64,000 nt of DNA from Lentzea sp. NBRC 105346 (GTDB lineage Bacteria; Actinomycetota; Actinomycetes; Mycobacteriales; Pseudonocardiaceae): NCBI RefSeq assembly GCF_030269605.1, contig NZ_BSTQ01000001.1:682001-746000 (forward strand). Direction: 5' to 3'. Each line of letters starts with the position of its first letter. The stretch's first letter is position 1. A program made the translations under genes and the position numbers. This document shows, piece after piece, positions 34,570 to 41,797 of this stretch. The notes below the pieces were generated by a model, which did no database searches, was not told the DNA's origin, and saw only the letters and a program-made list of their open reading frames with translations.

Positions 34570-35109
34570 TGCCGCTCGGCGGAAGGTTTGCTTGAGGCTG
34601 ATCCGGGTACCAACTTGGCTGGTGATGCGGAATACGCCCTCGACCTGGCGGGTTGCCGTTGTCACAGGTGAGGGTGAACGTCAGACCGCCGATCTTGCCG
34701 CAGACAGACCTCCGGGGGCCCACGGCGGGTCGGCGGCGCCAGGGTACCCCGCCGGACGGCGAACCAGATGGGTGAATTGTTCGAAGCACTGATAGGCGGC
34801 GAATACAGAACCGAACAATCTGACCACGGAGAGTTGACACTGTGCCCGAACACACGTCCACTACTTTGCGTAATGAGACGGCACACTCACGTCACTCTCA
34901 CCCGAGTTAACACGGCTCTGACGTCGCACAAAGTGCTTGCAACGGCAACCGAAGGGCCTCTTATCAACGCTGGACTAGGCCGATAGAGTGACGGATCAGC
35001 GCGAAAGCTTGATAACGCGTCACGATCCACAAGCGATCGCATCCATTAGTAGGAAGCCTTCGTTGACGAGTGAAAGACGTCACTGTGGGCGACCATGAGA
35101 AGCGAGCCG
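34570..35109. other. Intergenic region without a supported gene
   Basis: About 540 bp between the PLP-enzyme gene and the rbpA promoter. A minus-strand frame (34550-34861) ends in TLTCDNGNPPGRG and RFWRK but has no start signal or recognisable family, and might be a decayed remnant. The right half is notably AT-richer (around 34800-35060) and contains TTGAC-type hexamers, but no convincing -10 partner. No RNA gene was recognised. Confidence 0.4.
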
Positions 35110-35135
35110 GGAACGAACGGAGCAATCCGGGCGTT
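35110..35135 (+). promoter_or_regulatory. Sigma-R-like promoter of rbpA
   Basis: GGAAC (35110-35114), an 18-bp spacer and GTT (35133-35135) fit the actinobacterial SigR consensus GGAAT-N18/19-GTT with one change, 58 bp before the rbpA start. In Streptomyces rbpA belongs to the disulphide-stress SigR regulon. Confidence 0.6.
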
Positions 35136-35193
35136 GCACTCGGTGAGCACGAAGCCTGGGCCCCGGCCCTGAGCCGAGCGAAAGGACACCGCC

Positions 35194-35538
35194 ATGGCCG
35201 ACCGCGTTCTACGTGGTAGCCGGCTCGGAGCAGTCAGCTACGAGACCGACCGCAATCACGATCTCGCTCCCCGCCGCGCCGCGCGGTACGCCTGCCCGAA
35301 GGGACATGATTTCGAGGTTCCCTTCTCCGACGACGCCGAAGTCCCGCCCATGTGGGAGTGTCGTCTGCACGGCTCCGAGTCCAAGATCATCGACGGCCTC
35401 GAGCCGGAGGTGAAGAAGGTCAAGCCGCCGCGCACCCACTGGGACATGCTGCTGGAGCGCCGCACCATCCCGGAGCTGGAGGAGCTGCTCGACGAGCGGC
35501 TGGAGGAGCTGCGCGGACGCCGCACCCGCACGGCCTGA
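35194..35538 (+). CDS. rbpA: RNA polymerase-binding protein RbpA
   Basis: A 114-residue actinobacterial RNA-polymerase-binding protein. The N-terminal RGSRLGAVSYETDRNHDLAPR tail, the zinc/core domain (RYACPKGHDFEVPFS...PPMWECRLHG) and the C-terminal PPRTHWDMLLERRTIPELEELLDERLEELR sigma-interaction domain are all present. It stabilises open complexes with the principal sigma factor and is linked to rifampicin tolerance. AAAGGA precedes the ATG at normal spacing. It is transcribed from a SigR-like promoter and closed by a strong hairpin terminator. Confidence 0.97.
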   Translation: MADRVLRGSRLGAVSYETDRNHDLAPRRAARYACPKGHDFEVPFSDDAEVPPMWECRLHGSESKIIDGLEPEVKKVKPPRTHWDMLLERRTIPELEELLDERLEELRGRRTRTA

Positions 35539-35557
35539 CCTCCCCACAAGACACGAA

Positions 35558-35588
35558 GACCGCCCCGGTCACACCGGGGCGGTCTTTT
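35558..35588 (+). terminator. Rho-independent terminator of rbpA
   Basis: The perfect 11-bp stem GACCGCCCCGG / CCGGGGCGGTC with loop TCACA is followed by TTTT. It overlaps the last codons of the convergent MFS gene, whose stop codon starts in the loop. Confidence 0.9.
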
Positions 35589-36768
35589 GTGCGTTCTCGA
35601 ACGCCGCCGGCGTGAGCACGCGCCAGACGATCAAGACGTTCACGACGTGCAGCAGACCGGCCATCAGCCACACCGACCGCAGCCCGAACTCCGCGGCCAT
35701 GAACCCGCCCGCCAGCGCGCCCAGCGGCATCAGGCCCCACGTCAGCGTCTTGTGGCTCGTCAGCACCCGGCCCAGCAGCTCGGACGGCGTGAACCGCTGC
35801 CGGGTCGACTGCGAGCACACGTTCCACACCAGCACCACCGCGGTCGTGCTGAACAGCACGAACCCGGCCAGCGCCGGCCACGGCGGAATGACCGCGAACG
35901 CCAGCAACGTCACCGCCATGCCGATCTGCGCGCCGCGCATCGCCGCGGGGTAGCCGACCCGCGCGACGAGCCGGTCGGCGAAGAACGACGACGCGATCCA
36001 CCCGGCCGCGAGGCACGCCAGCATCACGCCGAACCCGAAGGCACCGATGTGCAGCTCGTTCGTCGTGAACAGCACGAGCAGCGCCGTGGTCGCCCCCGAG
36101 CCGAAGGACCCGAGTGCCACGACGATGCTGATCGTCCGCAGCAGCCGCGTCCCGACCAGGAACCGCAGCCCTTCGGCGATGTCGCGCAACGGATGCTGTT
36201 CGGATCGCACGGGCCGCTCTGCCGGGATCGCGCGCACCAGCAGGAGGGCGGCCACCGCACACGCCACGGCGACCCACGCGGAGCCGCCCGCGAACCACGC
36301 CACCAGGAACCCGGCGAGCGGCGGCGCGACGAACCGCACCAGGCCGGCCTCCAGCATGATCAGCCGGGTGTTCGCCGCGGTGAGCCGGTCGCGGCCCACC
36401 AGCCCCGGCACCAGCGCGCCGGTCGCGCACTCGCCGAACACCTGCGCCGTGCCCACGGTCAGCGCCACCACGAGGAGCAGCGGAATGCTCAGCGGCGCGA
36501 CCGCGAGCGCCAGCGCGGCGCTCCCCAGTACGACATAGGCGAACGCCAGCACGCTGGTCCGGCGCACCCGGTCGATCACGACTCCGGCGAACAGCGCGAA
36601 CAGCAGCCACGGCGCCTGCCAGACCGCCTTCACCAGCGACACCGTCCGGGGATCCGTCGTGATCGTCGCCGCCAGCCACGGCACGGCCGTCATCAGCAGA
36701 CCCTCACCGGACGAGCTCGCCACCACCACGGCCTGCAGCCGCCCCCAGCCACGTGTTATGTTCTGCAC
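35569..36768 (-). CDS. MFS transporter
   Basis: A 399-residue major-facilitator protein with about 12 membrane helices and the loop FAGVVIDRVRRTSVLAFAYV (D-R-x-R-R signature), of the MFS_3 macrolide/enterobactin-exporter-like group. The ATG at 36768 gives MQNITRGWGRLQAVVVASSSGEGLLMTAVPWLAA, the normal N-terminus. Its last codons (KTAPV-stop) are encoded inside the rbpA terminator stem. The substrate is unknown; there is no adjacent regulator in the same operon. Confidence 0.88.
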   Translation of the reverse strand: MQNITRGWGRLQAVVVASSSGEGLLMTAVPWLAATITTDPRTVSLVKAVWQAPWLLFALFAGVVIDRVRRTSVLAFAYVVLGSAALALAVAPLSIPLLLVVALTVGTAQVFGECATGALVPGLVGRDRLTAANTRLIMLEAGLVRFVAPPLAGFLVAWFAGGSAWVAVACAVAALLLVRAIPAERPVRSEQHPLRDIAEGLRFLVGTRLLRTISIVVALGSFGSGATTALLVLFTTNELHIGAFGFGVMLACLAAGWIASSFFADRLVARVGYPAAMRGAQIGMAVTLLAFAVIPPWPALAGFVLFSTTAVVLVWNVCSQSTRQRFTPSELLGRVLTSHKTLTWGLMPLGALAGGFMAAEFGLRSVWLMAGLLHVVNVLIVWRVLTPAAFENAQKTAPV

Positions 36769-36801
36769 ACTCGCGACTGATCACCGTGCGATGCAAGCGA
36801 A

Positions 36802-37953
36802 TTACTCAGTGATACCGGGATCGCCCAACGCCAGCTTGCCGACGTAGCTCAGCGTGGACTCGGGCGTGAGCGGGTGGAACTTGGCCGCTCGCACGTCCCG
36901 GAACGCGCGCTCCAGCGGTGACTTCTTGAAGAACGCCCGCCCGCCGAGCACGTCCATCGCCAGGTCCACGACCTCGAGCGCCGCCAGGACCGCCTCCCGC
37001 TTCGCGGTCATGACAGTGGCCAAAGTGGACGGACTGCAGGCGTAGTCGTCGCCCAGCTCGTCGATCGCGCCCATCAACGACCACCAGGCCGTCCGCAGCC
37101 GGGTGTCCATCAGCCCGATCGGCCGCGCGCCGCCCTTCTTGGCCGCCGCCACCGCGATGTCACGGGCGCCGGCGGCGATCCCGTAGTACGTCGCGCCGAC
37201 GACGGGTGCGAAGTGGACGGTCGCGGCGAACAGCGGTCCGCCGAACTCGCCATATGGGCGCTTCCCTGCGACATTGCCGAACGGGATTCGGACGTCCTCC
37301 AGCACGACGTCGTGGCTCGCGGTGCCGCGCATGCCGAGCGTGTCCCAGGTTTCCTCGATCCGCACACCGGGTGCGCTGAACGGAACGCTGAAGTGGAGCA
37401 CCTCGTCGCCCACCACGGCACACGTGGCGACGACCGTGGCGCCGGGCGACTGGCTGCAGAACGCCTTGCGGCCGTTGACGACCAGCGTGTCGCCGTCCAC
37501 CACGGCCGTGGTGGTGGGCCACAGCCAGTCCGAGCCGCCGCTCGTCGCGATCACGATGCCCTCGGCGGCGACGCGGCGCAGCACCTTCTCCGCGTCGGGG
37601 GCGCCGTTGCGACGGCGGAATCCCTGCATCAGCACCAGGTACTGGTGCATCGCCTGCGCGAGTCCCGTCGCTCCGTCGTGTCTGGCCAGCTCGGCCTGCG
37701 CGTAACAGACCTGCCGCATCGTCGCGCCGAGGCCGCCCAGTTCCTCGGGTACGGCCAACGCCAGGTAGCCCTCCGACCGCATGGCGTCGTAGGCCTCCAC
37801 CACAAATGTGGCATCGCGGTCGTGCTCGGCGGCGTGTTCGGCGGCCACCGCGCCGATGCGGGACGCCATGCCGACGAACCGCGTGTCGTCCGGACGGACG
37901 GGTGTCGGGTAGGTGCCGGAACCGACCTGCATGGGTTCAGTAGTAGTTGTCAT
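36802..37953 (-). CDS. Acyl-CoA dehydrogenase-fold flavoprotein
   Basis: A 383-residue protein of the acyl-CoA dehydrogenase superfamily. FVVEAYDAMRSEGYLALAVPEELGGLGA is the N-terminal helical domain, TSGGSDWLWPTTTAVVDGDTLVVNGRKAFCSQSPGA the beta domain, and LDVLGGRAFFKKSPLERAFRDVRAAKFHPLTPE the C-terminal helices. The catalytic Glu position is not clear, so it could also be a flavin monooxygenase of the same fold. TAGTTT six bases upstream of the ATG implies a leaderless message. It is divergent from the HxlR gene 70 bp away, which probably regulates it. Confidence 0.88.
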   Translation of the reverse strand: MTTTTEPMQVGSGTYPTPVRPDDTRFVGMASRIGAVAAEHAAEHDRDATFVVEAYDAMRSEGYLALAVPEELGGLGATMRQVCYAQAELARHDGATGLAQAMHQYLVLMQGFRRRNGAPDAEKVLRRVAAEGIVIATSGGSDWLWPTTTAVVDGDTLVVNGRKAFCSQSPGATVVATCAVVGDEVLHFSVPFSAPGVRIEETWDTLGMRGTASHDVVLEDVRIPFGNVAGKRPYGEFGGPLFAATVHFAPVVGATYYGIAAGARDIAVAAAKKGGARPIGLMDTRLRTAWWSLMGAIDELGDDYACSPSTLATVMTAKREAVLAALEVVDLAMDVLGGRAFFKKSPLERAFRDVRAAKFHPLTPESTLSYVGKLALGDPGITE

Positions 37954-38023
37954 GTCACGAAACTAGGAACCGGACGATTCCTCAGGTAGTACAACAACTG
38001 AACCGCGATCCGGAGGTGCGCAC

Positions 38024-38692
38024 ATGCGCAGTTACGCGCAGTACTGCCCGATCGTCCGGGCAGTCGAGGTGCTGGGCGACCGGTGGACGTTGCTGATCGT
38101 GCGGGACATGCTGATCGGCGCGCGCCGGTTCAACGACATCGCGCGCGGCCTGCCGGGACTGTCCCGTGCGCTGCTGTCACGCCGGCTGCGGCAGCTGGTC
38201 AACGACGGGCTCGTCGTGCGCACCGAGGACGGCTACGAGCTGACCCAGGCCGGCGAGGACCTGCGGCCGCTGGTGTTCGGGCTCGCGGACTGGGGTGCGC
38301 GGTACGCGTTCGGCGACCCGCGGCCCGAGGAGCTCGACCCCGAGGTGCTGCTGTGGTGGATGCACGGCCGCATCGACACCAGCGGCATCACCAAGCGGGC
38401 GGTCATCCAGGTCGACATCGCCGACCGCCGCCGCAAGTACTGGCTGGTGCTCGAGCCCGGTGACGCGTCGGTCTGCTACACCGACCCCGGTTTCGACATC
38501 GACGCCGTGCTGACGTCGGACCTGCCGACACTGTTCCGCATGTGGGAAGGCGAGATCGAGCTGTCCTCCGCGATCCGGGCCGGGTCGATCGGGCTGACCG
38601 GGCCGCGCTGGATCCAGCGCGGCCTCACGCAGTGGTTGCAGCTCAGCCCGATCGCGCCCAACGTCCGCGCGGTGCGCGCCCAGGCCACGTAG
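38024..38692 (+). CDS. HxlR-family regulator with C-terminal SCP2-like domain
   Basis: A 222-residue protein. Residues 1-95 are an HxlR winged helix: the conserved Cys8 in YAQYCPIVRAVEVLGDRWTLLIVRDML is the usual redox or ligand-sensing Cys, followed by FNDIARGLPGLSRALLSRRLRQL. Residues about 115-205 resemble an SCP2/sterol-carrier-like ligand-binding domain (VDIADRRRKYWLVLEPG, VLTSDLPTLFRMWEG), so a lipid-like ligand is likely. GGAGG seven bases upstream supports the ATG. Its 3' part is duplicated downstream (38769-38930). Confidence 0.9.
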   Translation: MRSYAQYCPIVRAVEVLGDRWTLLIVRDMLIGARRFNDIARGLPGLSRALLSRRLRQLVNDGLVVRTEDGYELTQAGEDLRPLVFGLADWGARYAFGDPRPEELDPEVLLWWMHGRIDTSGITKRAVIQVDIADRRRKYWLVLEPGDASVCYTDPGFDIDAVLTSDLPTLFRMWEGEIELSSAIRAGSIGLTGPRWIQRGLTQWLQLSPIAPNVRAVRAQAT

Positions 38693-38730
38693 GTCCGCTT
38701 GACGTCTACGTGCTCGACCTTCGGCACGCC
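38497..38730. repeat. Segmental duplication, copy A (end of hxlR and antisense abm-like tail)
   Basis: This stretch, covering the last 65 codons of the HxlR gene and a minus-strand remnant encoding PKVEHVDVKRTYVA, recurs at 38769-38930 with about 70 bp deleted and scattered substitutions. In this copy the HxlR end is intact and the antisense monooxygenase tail is only a remnant. Confidence 0.8.
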
Positions 38731-38768
38731 CAACGGTGCGCACCGAGGTCGGCTACTAGTTGACCCGG

Positions 38769-38930
38769 CATCGACGCCGTGCTGACATCGGACCTCCCGA
38801 CCCCTGTTCCGCATGTGGGAAGGCGAGATCGAGCTGTCGTCCGCGTCAGCCCGATCGCGCCCAACGTCCGCGCCGTGCGCGCTCAGGCCACGTAGGTCCG
38901 CTTGACGTCCACGTGCTCGACCTTCGGCAT
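38769..38930. repeat. Segmental duplication, copy B (hxlR remnant and abm-like 3' end)
   Basis: Second copy of the 38497-38730 segment. The HxlR-derived part is truncated by an internal deletion and a frameshift (pseudogene remnant), while the minus-strand tail is the intact 3' end of the neighbouring ABM-like gene. Between the copies, 38731-38768 shows nothing recognisable. Confidence 0.8.
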
Positions 38931-39155
38931 ACCCGACGGCTCGGGCCCGAGCGTCTTGGCCAGCACCGGCCCGAGCGTCTCGGTGAAGAACCTGTCCGCG
39001 TGCGCCTTGGTCTCCCACAGCGCGATGACGCGCAGCTCGCCGTCGACCGTGCCGGCGTAGCGGGCGACGCATCCGTCCGGCGCCTTGCCGGCTGACACCT
39101 GGTCGAACTTCTCGATCGAGCCGAACGGCGGCGTCGCGATCGTGATCCACTCCAT
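38883..39155 (-). CDS. Small ABM-like (dimeric alpha/beta barrel) protein
   Basis: A 90-residue protein: MEWITIATPPFGSIEKFDQVSAGKAPDGCVARYAG, then ELRVIALWETKAHADRFFTETLGPVLAKTLGPEP. The beta-alpha-beta pattern and the ALWETKAHADRFF helix recall antibiotic-biosynthesis-monooxygenase/Dabb-like barrels. No catalytic residues can be assigned. AGGAGG eight bases upstream supports the ATG at 39155. It is convergent with the HxlR gene through a duplicated junction and lies 35 bp upstream of nothing on its own strand, so it is probably monocistronic. Confidence 0.65.
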   Translation of the reverse strand: MEWITIATPPFGSIEKFDQVSAGKAPDGCVARYAGTVDGELRVIALWETKAHADRFFTETLGPVLAKTLGPEPSGMPKVEHVDVKRTYVA

Positions 39156-39190
39156 GACTTCCTCCTTCGTCCCTGCTGACAGGTACGAAG

Positions 39191-41767
39191 CTAGGAATTC
39201 CGGAGCGGCCGGACATCCGCCGGAGTACTCATCGCCGTACTCATCCACGCCGCGATCTGGCTGCGGGTGGAGAAGCCGAGCTTGGTGAGTATGTGCTGGA
39301 CGTGGTTCTGCGCGGTGCGTTCGGAGATGTAGAGGCGTTCGGCGATCCCCCGGTTCGTCAGCCCCTCCGCCACCAGCCGGGCGACCTCGGACTCGCGCGG
39401 GCTGAGCAGCGGGTCCGTCAGATCGTCGAGGAGCCGTCGCACCTCCGCGACGAAGCCGGGTGCGCCTGCCCGTTCGACCATGTCGAACGCCGTTCGAAGC
39501 TCGCGCCTCGCTCGTTCGGCATCGCCGAGCGCGATTGCCCCGATACCCAGGGCCAGCTCGACCGGGCCCATGTAGGCGACGCCGTTGCCGACCGCGTGCG
39601 CACCGCGGTGCGGTTCGAGCAGAGCCATAAGCCGTTCGACATCGTCGAACAGTCCGAGTCTCGCCGTGACCAGCAGCGCGATCACGCGACCCGGCAGGGT
39701 GAAGAACGCGGGCAGGTCCCAGGTGTCCATCGGCCCGGCGAGCCGGTAGGACTCGAGCGCCTCCTCCGGGAATCCGCCGCGGAGCAACAGGTACGCGCGC
39801 GTCATCCGGGCCATCGTGCGGAACCGCGGCGGCGACTCGAACCTCGAGCGCGCGAACGCGACGGCCTCCTCGTCGGCGCCGAGGTGCCGGGCGAGCCCCG
39901 ACTGCAACGCGAAGTACGCGCCGTGCGCGGGCATCGGTTCGAACACGCGCATCCGTTCGAACGCCTTGCGCCCCAACGCTTTCGCCTGCTCATACCGGCC
40001 CTGCGCCTGGGCGACGCACGCGCTGACGACCTCAAGGTGCCACGCGCTGTACGGCCCGCCGACGCGGTCGGCCGCGAGCTCCAGCGCGGGCAGCTCCTCG
40101 GCGGCCCTGGTGATCTCGCCGCTCTCGATCAGCGCGTACACCCGCCACAGCACGCCCCACATGGTGGTGCGCGGACTGGATGTCCGAACGCCCAGCTCGA
40201 TCATCTCCTCGGCGATCGCCATCCGTTCGACAATGCCGAACGGACCGGGACAGGCCTCCTGCCGGGCTCGCAGCGCTTCCTCCAAGGCCTTGTTGTCGTT
40301 CGCTTTACGAGCCAGGCTCAGCGCGTCGCGGCTGAGCGTGTCCACACGATCCTGTTCGCCGTCGTAGAACGCGAGGTGACTGCGTTGGGCCAGCAACCGG
40401 GCCTTCAGTGCGTCGTGTCCGTCCAGTTTCGCCAGCGCCTCCTCGCACAACGGCTTCGCGGCGGCGTTCACCCCGGCACCAGGTGCCGCTTCGAGCACCA
40501 GAGCTGCTTCGGCCAGCTCTTCGGGCGTCCGGGCCAGTTCGGCCGCGGCCTGAGCCGCTTTGACACACGCCTCCAGGTCGCCGGCGAAGTACGCGGCCCG
40601 CCCCAGCGCCCTGCGGAGCTTCGCGTCGTCGGGTCCGTAGCTCAGCGCGGCCGTGTACAGCCGCACGCCCTCTTCGTACGCGAGGCTGCGGACGGCTTCC
40701 CCGGCGGCCTTCTCGGTCCACTTCCGGGCGTTCTCCGACTCGCCGTAGGGCACCAGCGCGGCCCAGTGCCGCGCGATGTCGGCGACCCGTCCGGGATGTC
40801 GTCGCGTCAGCACCTCGGCCGTCCTGCGGTGCAGGTGCGCCCGTTCCGTCGTCCTCAGTGACGCCTCGACCGCGGCACGGGTGAGCGCGTGCACGAACCG
40901 GTTGTCGTGCGTGATCAGCCCGGCGTCGATCGCCTCGTCGACCAGCGGCAGGCACTCGTGCGTGTCCTTGCCGATCGTCTCGGCGACGACCGCCGGTTCG
41001 AAGTCGCGGCCGGCGATCGCGGCGGCCTGCACCAGTTCCCTGCACGCGGGCGAGATCTGCTCGAGCCGGGCTTCGACGATGTCCAGCACCGTCCGAGGTG
41101 GACGGTCGGGCCGCCACGTCCCGTCGGCCATCGCGCGGGCGATCTCCCGCACGAACAGCGGGTTGCCGCCCGTGACCTCCAGGACCTGGTCCACCTGGTC
41201 CGGGTCGTCGAGCTGCGAGGACACCTCGTCCCGGTCGAACCCGCGCAGGTCCAGGCGCCCGGTCGACGGCGCGCCCAGCAGGCCGGGCAGGCTCTTGAGC
41301 TGGCCCTCGCGGTATGCGGCGAACACCAGGAGTTTCGTGCTCTGCAGCTGGTCCGCGAGATGCCGCAACAGCAGGAGCGACGGCTCGTCGGCCCAGTGCA
41401 CGTCGTCCAGGATCACGACCAGATGCCCGGCCAGCTTCGTGGCGACCGCGTCGAACAGCCGGAACCGGTCCGCCTGCGCGTTGTCCGCGAAGACCTCGTC
41501 CGGATCTTCCCCGATGCTGCGCAGCACCTGCCGCCACGGCCAGTACGCGGGCGCGCCCTCGGTCTCGACGCACCGTCCCCACGCGACGGCCGTCCCGCTC
41601 GCCAGGGCGAGTCCGGCCAGCTCCTGGGCGAGCCGGGTCTTGCCGATGCCGGGCTCCCCCGCGCACAGCACGAGCCGCCCGGTGCCGTTGCGGGCGTCGT
41701 CGAGCCAGGCCGCCAGCGCCTCGAGCTCGCGCCGCCGGCCGACCATCCGGTCACTGATCACGCCCAC
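39191..41767 (-). CDS. LuxR-family STAND regulator (LAL type)
   Basis: An 858-residue large ATP-binding LuxR regulator. The N-terminal AAA/STAND module (MVGRRRELEALAAW, Walker A GEPGIGKT at 37-44, Walker B LVVILDDVHWAD near 117) is followed by about 500 residues of TPR-like helices and a C-terminal LuxR HTH (LSPRESEVARLVAEGLTNRGIAERLYISERTAQNHVQHILTKLG). The start is GTG 41767, with an alternative ATG at 41746; a GATACT box seven bases before the GTG suggests a leaderless message. Such regulators often control secondary metabolism or sugar catabolism; the target here is unknown. It carries three copies of the dispersed 17-bp palindrome. Confidence 0.92.
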   Translation of the reverse strand: MGVISDRMVGRRRELEALAAWLDDARNGTGRLVLCAGEPGIGKTRLAQELAGLALASGTAVAWGRCVETEGAPAYWPWRQVLRSIGEDPDEVFADNAQADRFRLFDAVATKLAGHLVVILDDVHWADEPSLLLLRHLADQLQSTKLLVFAAYREGQLKSLPGLLGAPSTGRLDLRGFDRDEVSSQLDDPDQVDQVLEVTGGNPLFVREIARAMADGTWRPDRPPRTVLDIVEARLEQISPACRELVQAAAIAGRDFEPAVVAETIGKDTHECLPLVDEAIDAGLITHDNRFVHALTRAAVEASLRTTERAHLHRRTAEVLTRRHPGRVADIARHWAALVPYGESENARKWTEKAAGEAVRSLAYEEGVRLYTAALSYGPDDAKLRRALGRAAYFAGDLEACVKAAQAAAELARTPEELAEAALVLEAAPGAGVNAAAKPLCEEALAKLDGHDALKARLLAQRSHLAFYDGEQDRVDTLSRDALSLARKANDNKALEEALRARQEACPGPFGIVERMAIAEEMIELGVRTSSPRTTMWGVLWRVYALIESGEITRAAEELPALELAADRVGGPYSAWHLEVVSACVAQAQGRYEQAKALGRKAFERMRVFEPMPAHGAYFALQSGLARHLGADEEAVAFARSRFESPPRFRTMARMTRAYLLLRGGFPEEALESYRLAGPMDTWDLPAFFTLPGRVIALLVTARLGLFDDVERLMALLEPHRGAHAVGNGVAYMGPVELALGIGAIALGDAERARRELRTAFDMVERAGAPGFVAEVRRLLDDLTDPLLSPRESEVARLVAEGLTNRGIAERLYISERTAQNHVQHILTKLGFSTRSQIAAWMSTAMSTPADVRPLRNS
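39472..39488. repeat. Dispersed 17-bp palindrome, copy 3
   Basis: GTTCGACCATGTCGAAC inside the LAL regulator gene (centre CAT). Confidence 0.65.
39634..39650. repeat. Dispersed 17-bp palindrome, copy 4
   Basis: GTTCGACATCGTCGAAC inside the LAL regulator gene (centre ATC), 162 bp from copy 3. Confidence 0.65.
40225..40241. repeat. Dispersed 17-bp palindrome, copy 5
   Basis: GTTCGACAATGCCGAAC inside the LAL regulator gene, identical to copies at 11816 and 54528. Confidence 0.7.
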
Positions 41768-41797
41768 GTTGAGAAGTATCGCTCTGGACCTCGGGCG

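Noticed and set aside
34550..34861. A 103-codon minus-strand frame after the PLP enzyme
   Set aside because: No ribosome site, no recognisable family and unusual composition; at most a decayed remnant, so not called as a gene.
34834..34865. TTGACA as a sigma-70-like promoter upstream of rbpA
   Set aside because: No acceptable -10 hexamer at 16-18 bp; the SigR-like element at 35110 is much closer and better supported.
38476..39216. A 246-codon minus-strand frame covering the ABM-like gene and the HxlR end
   Set aside because: It runs through the duplication scar and antisense HxlR sequence; only the 90-residue ABM-like segment in the adjacent frame looks genuine.
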